From positions 4,030,001 to 4,094,000 of the forward strand of contig NZ_CP068595.1 of NCBI RefSeq assembly GCF_016772475.1: a stretch of 64,000 nucleotides of DNA, read 5' to 3'. This DNA comes from Paenibacillus sonchi. Lineage in GTDB: Bacteria > Bacillota > Bacilli > Paenibacillales > Paenibacillaceae. A program made the position numbers and the translations under genes. This document shows, piece after piece, positions 1-9,186 of the stretch. Each line of letters opens with the position of its first letter. The first letter of the stretch is position 1. The notes beneath the pieces are model-generated. The model searched no databases. It was given only the letters and a program-made list of their open reading frames with translations, and was not told where the DNA came from.

Positions 1-66
1 TTCTCATTCTAGGACAAGCAGCAGCCTTATGCCACTTGGAAACCGCAGAGGGAGGATGAACAGGAC

Positions 67-939
67 ATGAATGTGGAAGTGTACACTTTAAATGCTTTTG
101 CCAAAGATGGCAGCGGCGGAAATCCCGCAGGGGTGGTGCTGGATGCCGGTTCAATGAATGCAGCGGAAATGCTGCGTACGGCGAAAGAGGTGGGTTTTTC
201 AGAGACCGCTTTTATAGGGAAATCGGCGCTTGCCGACTATAAGCTCCGTTATTTCACCCCTGCCAGTGAGGTGGATTTGTGCGGGCACGCGACGGTTGCC
301 GCTTTCTATCTGATGTATTCCTTGGGTCTGGAACCGGCTGGCACCTATACCCTGGAGACCAAAGCCGGATTATTGGAGGTCAGCATCAGCCGTGGCGGGG
401 AGGTCTATCTGTCGCAGGCGCTGCCGCAGTTCGGTGATATCTTGCCAAGGCAAGAAATTGCGGCGTCACTTGGCATCGGTATTGAGGATTTAGCTGAAGA
501 GCTGCCCATACAGATTGTCTCTACAGGGCTCCCGGATATCTTGGTTCCGGTCAATAGCCGTCAGCGGTTAGCCGGGATACAGCCGGATTTTGCCGCTATA
601 ACTGCTGTAAGCGAGAAGTATAACGTCATCGGCTGCCACCTGTTCACACGTGATACCCCGGATGGCGCCGCTGCCGAATGCCGGAACTTTGCGCCGCTGT
701 ATGACATTCCCGAGGAGAGCGCTACTGGTACTGCAAGCGGCGCTTTGCTCAGTTATTTGTATAAATACGGGCAGCTTTCCATACAGCAGGCTCAACAAGC
801 GGTGTTCAGGCAAGGCTATCCGATGGGCTGCCCTTCCGAGATTAAGGCTGGTTTAAGTCTGAACGCTTGCGGAGATATTACCCGGGTTCAGGTGGGCGGG
901 ATTGCTGCCGGCATTGAACGGAGAAGTATCGTCATCTGA
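67..939 (+). CDS. PhzF family isomerase-like protein
   Basis: Encodes 290 aa of the PhzF (phenazine biosynthesis-like) family, which share a diaminopimelate-epimerase fold and usually act as cytosolic isomerases or epimerases. Seen: the N-terminal VYTLNAFA...GNPAGVV block typical of PhzF, a DLCGHATVAAFY motif near residue 70, and a C-terminal ESATGTASGALLSYL motif. GNPAG and GHAT are family landmarks. Length is normal for the family. The ATG follows GGGAGGATGAAC with good spacing. There is no signal peptide or membrane segment. No phenazine genes are nearby, so a role in phenazine synthesis is unlikely and the substrate is unknown. It may be cotranscribed with the next gene, 62 bp downstream. 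Confidence 0.88.
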   Translation: MNVEVYTLNAFAKDGSGGNPAGVVLDAGSMNAAEMLRTAKEVGFSETAFIGKSALADYKLRYFTPASEVDLCGHATVAAFYLMYSLGLEPAGTYTLETKAGLLEVSISRGGEVYLSQALPQFGDILPRQEIAASLGIGIEDLAEELPIQIVSTGLPDILVPVNSRQRLAGIQPDFAAITAVSEKYNVIGCHLFTRDTPDGAAAECRNFAPLYDIPEESATGTASGALLSYLYKYGQLSIQQAQQAVFRQGYPMGCPSEIKAGLSLNACGDITRVQVGGIAAGIERRSIVI

Positions 940-1001
940 GTACATTAACCCATAACAGCTTTCTGTCATATCCTATTGAAAAAGCCAAAAGGGTGAATGG
1001 A

Positions 1002-2027
1002 ATGACGGAAATACAAGTAGCCGCTGTGGGAGACCTTATGGTCAAACGTTACATTATTTCGGAGGCCAGACGGTCAGACGGCACCTATTCGTTCGACGCC
1101 TTGTTTGCAAAAGTGGCCCCATATCTGAAACAGGCAGATTTGACGATCGGAAATCTCGAAACCACCTTTGCCGGAAACGGGCCAAACTCCCGGAGAACGC
1201 TGCGGTCTTCCGGCCCGATATTCAAGTGCCCGGATGAACTGGCCCCGGCGCTAAAAAAAGCCGGGTTCGATGTCTTAGTGACGGCGAACAATCACTGCAT
1301 GGATTATGGAACCCCGGGTCTGATCCGGACGCTGCAGGTGCTGGACCGCAATGGAATCAGCCATACCGGTACATCCAGGTCATTGGAAGAATCCAAGCAA
1401 GTTCTGATCAAAAACGTAAAAGGGATTAAGATCGGAATCCTCTCCTATACGGCAGGAACCAACAGGATTCCCGTACCGGCGAACCGGCCGTGGCTCGTCA
1501 ATCGGATAGAAACCGGCAAAATCAGCCGGGAGATCCGGAAATTAAAAAAGAAAGCCGATCTGGTCCTGCTGTATCTGCATTTTGGAAACGAATATCACTA
1601 TACTCCCAACAAGAGGCAAAAACAGCTGGTGAACCTCTTCTTTAAAAATGGCGCCAACATCATTCTGGGATCTCATCCGCATGTTCTCCAGCCCATGGAA
1701 TCCCGGGGAAAGAAAAAATTTGTGATTTATTCGCTGGGGAACTTTGTGTCGACTAAACTTATGAATATTCCTTATACACAAAGCGGAATCATTCTTAATC
1801 TCACCATTCAAAAGGATCAAAAAGGAAACACGAATATCGCTAACGTCAATTACATCCCGACTGGCGTGGATCGGAGAATGGCAAGCGGCAGCACAATGAC
1901 TGAGGTTGTCCCCATCCGCGATGCATTGAAGACGGGCGTACCGGATAGAACAGGCCGGCGGAATCACCTGAATCGGATGTTGAACCATACCGAGTCCATT
2001 CTGAAGAGGGAAAAGCGCCGTCATTAA
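1002..2027 (+). CDS. CapA family (poly-gamma-glutamate synthesis type) metallophosphatase-like protein
   Basis: Encodes about 341 aa of the CapA/PGA_cap family, which has a calcineurin-like metallophosphoesterase fold. Seen in order: AVGDLMVKR near the N-terminus, IGNLETTFAG, TANNHCMDYG, GSHPHVLQP and YSLGNFVS, the usual metal-binding landmarks of the family. I choose ATG 1002 because AAAGGG lies about 8 bases upstream; an in-frame GTG at 993 sits directly on that ribosome site. CapA proteins of capsule operons are normally membrane anchored, but no leader is visible here and no capB or capC lies nearby, so this is probably a stand-alone cytosolic member. Function beyond the family is not known. 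Confidence 0.85.
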   Translation: MTEIQVAAVGDLMVKRYIISEARRSDGTYSFDALFAKVAPYLKQADLTIGNLETTFAGNGPNSRRTLRSSGPIFKCPDELAPALKKAGFDVLVTANNHCMDYGTPGLIRTLQVLDRNGISHTGTSRSLEESKQVLIKNVKGIKIGILSYTAGTNRIPVPANRPWLVNRIETGKISREIRKLKKKADLVLLYLHFGNEYHYTPNKRQKQLVNLFFKNGANIILGSHPHVLQPMESRGKKKFVIYSLGNFVSTKLMNIPYTQSGIILNLTIQKDQKGNTNIANVNYIPTGVDRRMASGSTMTEVVPIRDALKTGVPDRTGRRNHLNRMLNHTESILKREKRRH

Positions 2028-2067
2028 CATCCCCCGGTCTGCTCACCGGAACATCATAGTTAGATAA

Positions 2068-2111
2068 AACAGCGGTAGTCCAGGACGTTATTGTCCGTGG
2101 CTGCCGCTGTT
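2068..2111. terminator. Imperfect inverted repeat after capA-like gene
   Basis: AACAGCGGTAGTCCAGGA at 2068-2085 pairs with TCCGTGGCTGCCGCTGTT at 2094-2111 with two or three mismatches. There is no clear T-run, so terminator function is only plausible. Confidence 0.4.
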
Positions 2112-2181
2112 CCTGTTAAGGGGGGCATACGGTGAAACCACGGCACGCATACGGTCATTTCACTGTCCTCTGCGCCGCACA

Positions 2182-2211
2182 TTGTCGAATTGGGGCCTGG
2201 AGTGACATAAT
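2182..2211 (+). promoter_or_regulatory. Possible sigma-A promoter for the histidine kinase operon
   Basis: TTGTCG (2182-2187), 18-bp spacer, CATAAT (2206-2211), about 40 bp upstream of the kinase start. Weak match; no other candidate was clearer. Confidence 0.3.
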
Positions 2212-2247
2212 CGTAGCATAGAGACTTTTAGGGAAGGCGTGAAAAGC

Positions 2248-3987
2248 TTGGACTATCTCCGCAGGCAATCGTTCCGCAGCAAACTCAAAATCGCATTTCT
2301 GGCCGTCATCCTGCTCTCGGTGCTGATGACCGGAGGGCTGTCCTATTACATCTCGGCGGCCACCCTGGAAAAAAATGCCCTGAAGCTTACACAGGATACG
2401 GTCGTAAGATCCGCGCAGATTGTGGATGAGAAACTGAACAAGCTGATGCTGATCATGATGACATTTATGATCAGCCAGCCCTTTCATGACATGCTGAAGG
2501 ATGCCGCTGCCGGGGACACCAGCCGGTATTACACGCATCTGAACGATCTTGATAACGTTTTCTCGCAGGCGCGGATTGCCGAGCCGCTGATCCAGTCCAT
2601 TTATGTTTCTACGCCAATTGGCGAATTCTACCCATCGTCGATGAACCGCAACCGGCTCACCTCGTTCAAGGATACCTTTCTATACGGCCGCATCGAACAG
2701 GAGCAAAAAAATCTCTGGGTAGAAGGCCATGAGGATATGCTGTTCTCCGGCAAAGACCGCGTTATCTCGCTGATCCTGGAGCCGATTTTTGACACACCGG
2801 TCAGCGGCGTCTATATTGTCGTGAATATCCGTGAAGACGGCTTCCGCAAGCTGGTGCAGGGGGATACCGGGGCTGGAGCGGCCAGTTTTTTGCTGAATGC
2901 AGAAGGGAAGACGGTATACCCGCTAAAAGAACCGCTCGTCCGGCAGGCGGTAGACGGCGGAAATCTCAGCGGCATGATGAAAAGCCCGGAGGGCAACCAG
3001 TCCTTCGACCTGGACGGGAAAACCTATCTGCTCAATTATGCCCATCTCGGCATTGCGGATTGGACGATGACCACCATCCAGTCCCAGGCCAGTGTGCTGA
3101 AGGATATGGTCTATGTCAAATGGCTGATCGGCGCGGTAGCCCTGGCGGCCTTCACCGTCACTACACTGATCTCCGGGGCATTTACGCGTTATCTGCTGGT
3201 GCCGCTGCAGGGGCTGATGAAGGTGATGAAACGGGTGGAGAGCAACGATCTGTCAGCCCGTTTTGAGAGCGGCAGCGGGGATGAGCTGGCCCAGGTCGGC
3301 TTCCGGTTCAACCGGATGCTGGAACAGATTGTTGTGCTGATCGGGGAGGTCACCGAGGCTGAAACACATAAGCGCTCAGCGGAGATCAAGGCGCTGTCGG
3401 CACAGATGGACCCGCATTTTCTGTACAATACCCTGAACACGATCTACTGGAAGCTTAATCTGAAGCAGGTTGAGCCGTCGCAGAAAATGGTCATGTCGCT
3501 CTCCCGCCTGTTCCAGCTGGGGCTGAACAAGGGCCAGGAAATCACAACCTTATCCAAGGAACTGGAGCATGTGCGCCAGTATTTGGAGCTGCAGTCGAGC
3601 TGTTATGAAGGCTTGTTCCATTATGAGATTCATGTCCGCGAACCGGAGCTGGCTGCGCTGTCCATTCCCCGGATCATTCTGCAGCCGCTGGTAGAGAACA
3701 GCATTCTGCACGGCTTCCGTGATCTCGAAAGCGGAGGGCGTATCGAAATCGAAATTGCCGGGGACGGGGAACGCTGGGAGCTTGCCGTGCGTGATAACGG
3801 CAGCGGCATGGAGGAGGACCAGGTGCGCGCGCTTTTTTGGCAGGAATCGGAGAAGGGGTATGCCGTGTCCAATCTGATCCGGCGGCTTCAGCTCTATTAC
3901 GGGGACAGTGCGGAATTCTGCGTGGACAGCGCACCGGGGCGCGGAACGGAAGTACGGATTTCTGTACCCAAGAAAGGGGAGCATTAG
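2248..3987 (+). CDS. YesM-type sensor histidine kinase
   Basis: Membrane sensor kinase of about 580 aa, partner of the AraC response regulator that follows. Seen: a short cytosolic N-terminus, one membrane helix around residues 14-33, a roughly 250-residue extracytoplasmic sensor region (dCache-like by layout), a second helix (WLIGAVALAAFTVTTLI), a HAMP segment, then ALSAQMDPHFLYNTLNTI with the phosphorylated His at about residue 390. The C-terminal HATPase_c has LQPLVENSILHG, RDNGSGM and the G-rich RGTEVRIS. These are hallmarks of the His_kinase/YesM group. GTG 2239 is the longest start but GGGAAGG lies only one base away, so TTG 2248 fits better. It probably senses an extracellular sugar and controls the adjacent ABC transporter. 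Confidence 0.93.
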   Translation: MDYLRRQSFRSKLKIAFLAVILLSVLMTGGLSYYISAATLEKNALKLTQDTVVRSAQIVDEKLNKLMLIMMTFMISQPFHDMLKDAAAGDTSRYYTHLNDLDNVFSQARIAEPLIQSIYVSTPIGEFYPSSMNRNRLTSFKDTFLYGRIEQEQKNLWVEGHEDMLFSGKDRVISLILEPIFDTPVSGVYIVVNIREDGFRKLVQGDTGAGAASFLLNAEGKTVYPLKEPLVRQAVDGGNLSGMMKSPEGNQSFDLDGKTYLLNYAHLGIADWTMTTIQSQASVLKDMVYVKWLIGAVALAAFTVTTLISGAFTRYLLVPLQGLMKVMKRVESNDLSARFESGSGDELAQVGFRFNRMLEQIVVLIGEVTEAETHKRSAEIKALSAQMDPHFLYNTLNTIYWKLNLKQVEPSQKMVMSLSRLFQLGLNKGQEITTLSKELEHVRQYLELQSSCYEGLFHYEIHVREPELAALSIPRIILQPLVENSILHGFRDLESGGRIEIEIAGDGERWELAVRDNGSGMEEDQVRALFWQESEKGYAVSNLIRRLQLYYGDSAEFCVDSAPGRGTEVRISVPKKGEH

Positions 3988-3988
3988 C

Positions 3989-5614
3989 ATGTACAATCAC
4001 GAGACGGTCAGTCTCTGCATTATCGATGACATTAAAAGCGTAGTGGATGGCCTTACCGCCATGAGCTGGGAGGATCAGGGGATTCAGGTTGCGGGGGTGT
4101 CGGGCAATGGCGAGGAGGGGCTGAAGCTGATCGCCGAAGTGCGGCCGGATCTGGTCATCACGGATATCCGGATGCCCAGAATGGACGGGCTGAGCATGCT
4201 GCGTGCGGTCCTGGAGGACAACCGTAGCTGCAAGGTGATCCTGATCAGCGGCTATGCCGATTTTGAATATGCGCAGCAGGCTGTGCAGCTGGGAGCTTTT
4301 GATTTTGTGGTGAAGCCTTTCTCAGAAGAGGATATCATGGCGGCGGTGCTGCGGGCCAAGGCCGAGATCCTCGAGGAGAGATCCAGGCGGCTCAGCCTCA
4401 GAGAAATGGAGATCAAGCTGCGCGAGAGTATGCCGGTGCTGCGCCAGGAATACTTTACACTGCTCGTGAGCCACCGTACATCCTGGGAACAGGCGGCAGG
4501 GCGCTGGGAATTTCTGAATATTGAACTGGATCCGCGCGGATTCGTGGTGATGCTGATTGAGATTGACCGTTTTCAGGAGCAGGTGGCCGAGCTGCCGATT
4601 CGTGAAATAGAGCTGATCCGCTTCTCCCTGCTCAACATTACCCAGGAGACGATTGCGGAATATGCCAGCTGTGCCGTGTTCCGGGCCCGCCATAACCGGT
4701 ACCTGGCTGTGATGAACGATACCGGCCCGGTCAGTCCTATTGAAATTGCGGAGCAGTGCTGCAGGAATATTGAGCGTTATACCAAGTTCACGGTATCAGT
4801 CGGGGTCGGCGGCAGAGTGGAGGAGACAAGCGAGCTGCCGGATTCTTACCGCCAGGCCCACCGGGCGCTGGCCCATCATCTGTTCACAGAAGGCAACGCG
4901 GCCATTATGTATGACGACCTGCACCAGACCGGGAGCCAGGAGCCGCTGGCACTGGAATACAAGGATGAGCTGCTGCTGGCGCTGCGTTCCGGCAATGCCG
5001 GACGGACGGGCACGATTCTGTCTGCCATCTCGGAGACTCTGCAAAGCCTGATCTCCCGGCAGAATCCCGATTATCTCCTCAGTCTTTACGATGAGCTGGC
5101 CGCATCCGCCATCCGCACCTTTTATGAATTGGTCCCGTACCGGGACATTCAGCCTCTGATCCAGAGATTCAGGGCGGTGCAGGGAACGGCGGGGCTGCCG
5201 CTGGCCTCCCTGCAGCGGCAGCTGCTGGCACTGTGCACAGAGGGAGCCGGACTGGTCCGGCAGAACAGCCTGTCCGAAGGGCAGAAGGTGATCTATGAAG
5301 CCATTGACTACATCAAAAGCCGCTTGCCGGAAGATATCACCGTCGGCGAATGTGCGGCCCATGTCCACCTCAGCGCCAGCTATTTTTCCAGCCTGTTCAA
5401 GAAGGTGACCGGAATGACGGTCACGCAGTTTACGACCTCGGAGCGCATCCAGAAGGCGAAGGCGCTGCTGGTGGAGGGAGCGCAGGTGCAGGAAGTGGCA
5501 TCAGCCGTGGGCTACGAGGAGCGCCGATATTTCAGCGAGATGTTCAAGAAGATCACCGGCCAGACCCCGACGGAGTTCAGGGCGGGTTATCATCCGGACC
5601 AGCAGGAGAGGTGA
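3989..5614 (+). CDS. YesN-type AraC response regulator
   Basis: 541-aa two-component transcription factor. Residues 1-125 form a receiver: acidic pair D13-D14, phospho-acceptor D59 in LVITDIRMPRMDG, and K109 in FVVKPFS. The middle (about 130-430) is a less conserved helical region. The C-terminal 100 residues form an AraC DNA-binding domain with two helix-turn-helix units (ECAAHVHLSASYFSSLFKK and VASAVGYEERRYFSEMFKK). An in-frame extension upstream to 3908 exists, but ATG 3989 has AAAGGGGAG 7 bases upstream and begins one base after the kinase stop, so it is the real start. It likely activates the downstream transporter and glycoside phosphorylase genes. Confidence 0.94.
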   Translation: MYNHETVSLCIIDDIKSVVDGLTAMSWEDQGIQVAGVSGNGEEGLKLIAEVRPDLVITDIRMPRMDGLSMLRAVLEDNRSCKVILISGYADFEYAQQAVQLGAFDFVVKPFSEEDIMAAVLRAKAEILEERSRRLSLREMEIKLRESMPVLRQEYFTLLVSHRTSWEQAAGRWEFLNIELDPRGFVVMLIEIDRFQEQVAELPIREIELIRFSLLNITQETIAEYASCAVFRARHNRYLAVMNDTGPVSPIEIAEQCCRNIERYTKFTVSVGVGGRVEETSELPDSYRQAHRALAHHLFTEGNAAIMYDDLHQTGSQEPLALEYKDELLLALRSGNAGRTGTILSAISETLQSLISRQNPDYLLSLYDELAASAIRTFYELVPYRDIQPLIQRFRAVQGTAGLPLASLQRQLLALCTEGAGLVRQNSLSEGQKVIYEAIDYIKSRLPEDITVGECAAHVHLSASYFSSLFKKVTGMTVTQFTTSERIQKAKALLVEGAQVQEVASAVGYEERRYFSEMFKKITGQTPTEFRAGYHPDQQER

Positions 5615-5651
5615 GGGACAGCTTCACAGACCATAGAATTCTATCCCTGGA

Positions 5652-5670
5652 GAGTGAGTCTGCCTCACTC
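5652..5670. other. Short perfect inverted repeat before sugar-binding protein gene
   Basis: GAGTGAG TCTGC CTCACTC, a 7-bp perfect stem in the 128-bp gap between the response regulator and the lipoprotein gene. Could be a weak terminator or a binding site; no T-run follows. Confidence 0.35.
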
Positions 5671-5742
5671 CCTTCCTCCGGGCAGGGGCCTATAATTATA
5701 GATGAGTTCACAATACAAATGTTAATCAAAGGGGTAGAACGT

Positions 5743-7167
5743 ATGCAGAAAAAATGGTTGGGTCTCAGCCTGAGCCTCATGCTGGCAGCCGGAATCGCCG
5801 GCTGCGGCGGTAACGGAAACAACAGCGGCAACAGCGGTGCGGCGAATGGAGAGGCTGGAGGCAGCACAGCAAGTCCCTCAGCCGAAGCAGGCGGCAATAC
5901 GGCCAAAAGCGGGCCTGTACAGCTCAAGTACTGGACCGACGACCGTCATGACCAGGAATATATCAAGGAACTGATCAACAAATTCAATGAAACCAATAGC
6001 GACAACATTCAGGTGGAATTGACGGTCATGTCCGAGAACTATACGCAAAGCGTCGATATTGCCTTCTCCAGCAACCAGGCGCCGGATGTGCTCCGGCTGA
6101 AGAGCGCCAACACCTCCGAGTTTGTCAAAAAAGGATATCTGGCGCCGGTTGATTCCTATCTTACCGATGATATGAAAACCAAATTCAGCAGCCTCATGCT
6201 TGACAACGTCAACCGTTTTGACGGCAAGCTCTACTCTCTGCCCAATACCGGTCTGACTATGCGTCTGGTCTACAACAAGGATATCTTTGCCAAAGCCGGC
6301 ATTCAGAATCCTCCGGTATCCCTTCAGGAAATGGTGGACGACGCCAAGAAGATTACTGAAGCCGGCAAAACCGAGGGCATTTACGGCTTCGCGCTGAACT
6401 TCAAAAATCCGAAGCAGGCCTTCGACCGTTCCATCCGGGAGATTCTCTCGCTGAGCGGTTATCAGGGCTTAGGCTTTGATCTAAAGACGGGCCAGTTTGA
6501 TTTCGCTCCTTACTCGCAGGTCATTGAATATTTCAAGCAAATGTACAAAGACGGCAGTGTTCTGCCAGGCGCTGAAACGCTGGATATCGATCCGCTGCGC
6601 GCCCAGTTCGCGGCAGGCAAAATCGGCATGTACCTCTCCTTCTCGACGGAGCCGGGGGTATACAAGGACCAGTTCCCGACAGAAATCAACTGGGCAGGGG
6701 CTCTGGCGCCCACGCTTGACGGCCAGATCAAGGGAACTTCCGAAATCGTGTCCGCCGGTACCTGGCTCGGCATCAGCGCCAAATCGGCTCACCAGGAAGC
6801 GGCCTGGAAGTTCATGCAGTACATGTACGGCGACGAGGTTCTGAAGACCTATCATGAAAAAGGCTTCGGGATTGCCGTTGTGCCAAGCATTGTGGAACAA
6901 GCGAAAAACCCGGACATCAAGGGCATGGAAGGTTTCCTGGTCGGAGAACATGACTCTCTCTGGCCGGCAACGCCAAGCGTCACTCCGGAAGGCTCTACCT
7001 ATGCGGATGCATTCTTCAAATACATCCTTACCGGGGGAGATGCCAAGGCAATCACCGAGGATTTGAATACAAGATATAACGCCGCATTGTCCAAAGCTGT
7101 AGAAAAGGGCGAGGTTAAAGTAACGCCGGACCCTGCCTTTGATCCAGCCAAACCGCAGGGTGAATAA
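5743..7167 (+). CDS. Extracellular sugar-binding lipoprotein of a CUT1-type ABC transporter
   Basis: 474-aa solute-binding protein. Seen: MQKK basic start, hydrophobic leader, and lipobox IAGC with the lipidated Cys at about residue 21, followed by a Gly/Asn/Ser-rich linker. The mature part has a typical family 1 binding-protein layout (VQLKYWTDDRHDQEY start, QAPDVLRLKSANTSEF, LPNTGLTMRLVYNKDIF). The open frame extends upstream to 5350, but that part lies inside the regulator gene; the real ATG 5743 has AAAGGGG before it and starts the leader. It is anchored outside the membrane and hands an oligosaccharide to the two permeases downstream. No ATPase is encoded here, as is usual when a shared MsmX-type ATPase is used. 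Confidence 0.94.
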   Translation: MQKKWLGLSLSLMLAAGIAGCGGNGNNSGNSGAANGEAGGSTASPSAEAGGNTAKSGPVQLKYWTDDRHDQEYIKELINKFNETNSDNIQVELTVMSENYTQSVDIAFSSNQAPDVLRLKSANTSEFVKKGYLAPVDSYLTDDMKTKFSSLMLDNVNRFDGKLYSLPNTGLTMRLVYNKDIFAKAGIQNPPVSLQEMVDDAKKITEAGKTEGIYGFALNFKNPKQAFDRSIREILSLSGYQGLGFDLKTGQFDFAPYSQVIEYFKQMYKDGSVLPGAETLDIDPLRAQFAAGKIGMYLSFSTEPGVYKDQFPTEINWAGALAPTLDGQIKGTSEIVSAGTWLGISAKSAHQEAAWKFMQYMYGDEVLKTYHEKGFGIAVVPSIVEQAKNPDIKGMEGFLVGEHDSLWPATPSVTPEGSTYADAFFKYILTGGDAKAITEDLNTRYNAALSKAVEKGEVKVTPDPAFDPAKPQGE

Positions 7168-7178
7168 CAGGCAAGGAT

Positions 7179-7219
7179 GGGGCTGACGCGCACTTCTTGG
7201 CGGATGCCCCTTTTCTTTT
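7179..7219 (+). terminator. Terminator or attenuator between binding protein and permeases
   Basis: GGGGC (7179-7183) pairs with GCCCC (7206-7210), with inner CGC/GCG pairing, followed by TTTTCTTTT. Partial termination here would give more binding protein than permease. Confidence 0.65.
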
Positions 7220-7238
7220 CCCGAAGGAGGAATGAATC

Positions 7239-8138
7239 ATGAGCTTTAAATGGAAACGGCTGGGGGAAAATTCCCTGTTTCTGATCCCGAGCATTATTCT
7301 TACGGTTGCGCTCGGCATATACCCTTTGTTCTGGATGCTGCGCTACATGTTCTACGATTATGCCGGATACGGCGATGCGCTGTTCGTGGGCCTGGACAAT
7401 TTCCGGCGGCTGATGCGTGACGGCCTGTTCTGGGAATCTGTCGGCAATACCTTTATTTTTGCCGGAGGCAAGCTGCTGCTGACGCTGCCGCTGTCGCTGC
7501 TGCTGGCGGTCATGCTGAACGGCAGGCTGCGCGGCGGAAATCTGCTGCGGGGGATCTATTTTATGCCCACGGTGATCAGTACCGCAGTCATCTCCGTTGT
7601 TTTTTATAACATCTTCAATTCCTATAACGGGATGGTTAATACAGTTCTGATGAAGCTGCATCTGGTCTCTCAGCCCGTTGACTGGCTGGGTCCGAAGCAT
7701 GCCATGCTCACGGTCATTCTCGTGGCGGTATGGGGGGCGGTCGGCAACTATATGCTGCTGTTCCTGGCCGGACTGCAGAGCATCCCGCAGGATTTATACG
7801 AGAGCGCGGCCATTGACGGCGCGAACGCCGGAAGACGGTTCTGGAACATTACGCTTCCGATGCTGGCCCCGGTTGCTCAGATGGTCATCATGCTGGCGAT
7901 TATCGCCTCCCTGAAGGGCTATGAGAGCATCATGGTCATCACGGAAGGCGGACCGATCGGCAAAACCGAGGTCATGTACCTCTACTTGTATAAACTGCTG
8001 TTCCCGGTATCCACCGGTTCACCGGTTGCCCAGCAGCTCGGGTACGGAAGTGCCGTAGGCTTCGCGAGCGCAGTCATCGTCGGAGCGATTACCGGACTGT
8101 ATTTCTTCCTGAGCCGCAAAATGAACAAGGTGTATTAG
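7239..8138 (+). CDS. Sugar ABC transporter permease 1 (MalF/UgpA type)
   Basis: 299-aa inner membrane permease with about six hydrophobic segments. The binding-protein-dependent transport EAA loop is recognisable as YESAAIDGANAGRRFWNITLP near residues 187-207, the contact site for the ATPase. The ATG has AGGAGGAATGAATC upstream with ideal spacing. It pairs with the permease that follows and with the lipoprotein upstream. Substrate is inferred only from context: the operon continues into a GH130 phosphorylase, so a beta-linked manno- or gluco-oligosaccharide is likely. Confidence 0.93.
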   Translation: MSFKWKRLGENSLFLIPSIILTVALGIYPLFWMLRYMFYDYAGYGDALFVGLDNFRRLMRDGLFWESVGNTFIFAGGKLLLTLPLSLLLAVMLNGRLRGGNLLRGIYFMPTVISTAVISVVFYNIFNSYNGMVNTVLMKLHLVSQPVDWLGPKHAMLTVILVAVWGAVGNYMLLFLAGLQSIPQDLYESAAIDGANAGRRFWNITLPMLAPVAQMVIMLAIIASLKGYESIMVITEGGPIGKTEVMYLYLYKLLFPVSTGSPVAQQLGYGSAVGFASAVIVGAITGLYFFLSRKMNKVY

Positions 8139-8240
8139 TCGCGTTAGACACCAAATCTGCGAATATTCTTACTATCTGATAAAAACGCCGCAGTCAGAAC
8201 TATGAATGAACGGCTGCAGGCGTACTGGAGGTGTGACAAG

Positions 8241-9140
8241 ATGAACGAACAAGTGTTATCCCAACAGCCCCCTGTGCGGGAAAAGAGGGTTGCCCGCCCC
8301 TCCGGCAATGCCGGCAGAATTCTCGGCCGTACGGTCATGTGGCTGTTTTTATTGGCAACAGCGGTTCTGACCTTGTTTCCGCTGGTCATGACCGTATCCG
8401 GCTCGCTGAAGACCGGAGCGGAAATGATGACCGGCGGCAGCCTGCTGCCGTCCAAGCTGCAATTCGCCAACTATGCCGAAGCCTGGAAGCAGGCCAATTT
8501 CGCCCGCTACACCTGGAACAGCGCTTTTGTCAGCATCATGGTTACCGTCGGCACGCTGCTGGTGGCTTCGATGGCGGCTTATGTGGTGGACCGGCGCGAT
8601 TTTCCCGGCAAATCCCTGTATGTGACGGTTCAGGCATCGATGATGTTCATATCCGTAGGAGCCATCGTGCTGCGCCCGCAGTTTGACCTGATGGTCGCGC
8701 TGCACCTGAATACCACGCTGTGGGGCGTGATCCTGATCCTGGTCAGCGCTCATTCCAGCACGTTTTTTATGCTGCAAGGCTTCTTCAAAGCCATTCCCCG
8801 CGAGCTTGATGAAGCAGCGATGGTAGACGGTTCCGGGTTTATCCGCACCTTCTTCCGCATTATCCTGCCGCTGCTGACCCCGGGGCTTGGCGTGGCCGGG
8901 CTGTTCGCCTTCCGCCATGCGTGGAACGAATACATTCTGCCGCTGGTGTTCACAATGACCAATCCGCAGCTCCAGACGCTGACCGTAGGGCTGGCCAATC
9001 TCCGCTACGGCTCGTCTGCGGCGATGCAGATCCACCTGATGATGGCGGGTGCGTGCCTATCCATCCTGCCGATGCTGCTTGCCTATATTCTGGCGAACAA
9101 GACGTTTATTCAGGTGACAGCCGGTTCGGTCAAAGGCTGA
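8241..9140 (+). CDS. Sugar ABC transporter permease 2 (MalG/AraQ type)
   Basis: 299-aa partner permease with about six membrane segments. The EAA loop reads ELDEAAMVDGSGFIRTFFRI, and the C-terminus KTFIQVTAGSVKG is typical of CUT1 second permeases. The frame is open from 8202, but ATG 8241 has GGAGGTG 7 bases upstream, whereas the 8202 ATG has no site, so 8241 is chosen. About 100 bp separate it from permease 1. Confidence 0.93.
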   Translation: MNEQVLSQQPPVREKRVARPSGNAGRILGRTVMWLFLLATAVLTLFPLVMTVSGSLKTGAEMMTGGSLLPSKLQFANYAEAWKQANFARYTWNSAFVSIMVTVGTLLVASMAAYVVDRRDFPGKSLYVTVQASMMFISVGAIVLRPQFDLMVALHLNTTLWGVILILVSAHSSTFFMLQGFFKAIPRELDEAAMVDGSGFIRTFFRIILPLLTPGLGVAGLFAFRHAWNEYILPLVFTMTNPQLQTLTVGLANLRYGSSAAMQIHLMMAGACLSILPMLLAYILANKTFIQVTAGSVKG

Positions 9141-9186
9141 AGGCTACAGATTTCAGTTCAATTCTATATAGAAGGAGCATTATCAT

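Noticed and set aside
67..939. Phenazine biosynthesis
   Set aside because: PhzF-like protein alone; no other phz genes in the window.
5350..5742. N-terminal extension of the sugar-binding protein frame
   Set aside because: Lies inside the response regulator gene and would place the lipoprotein leader internally.
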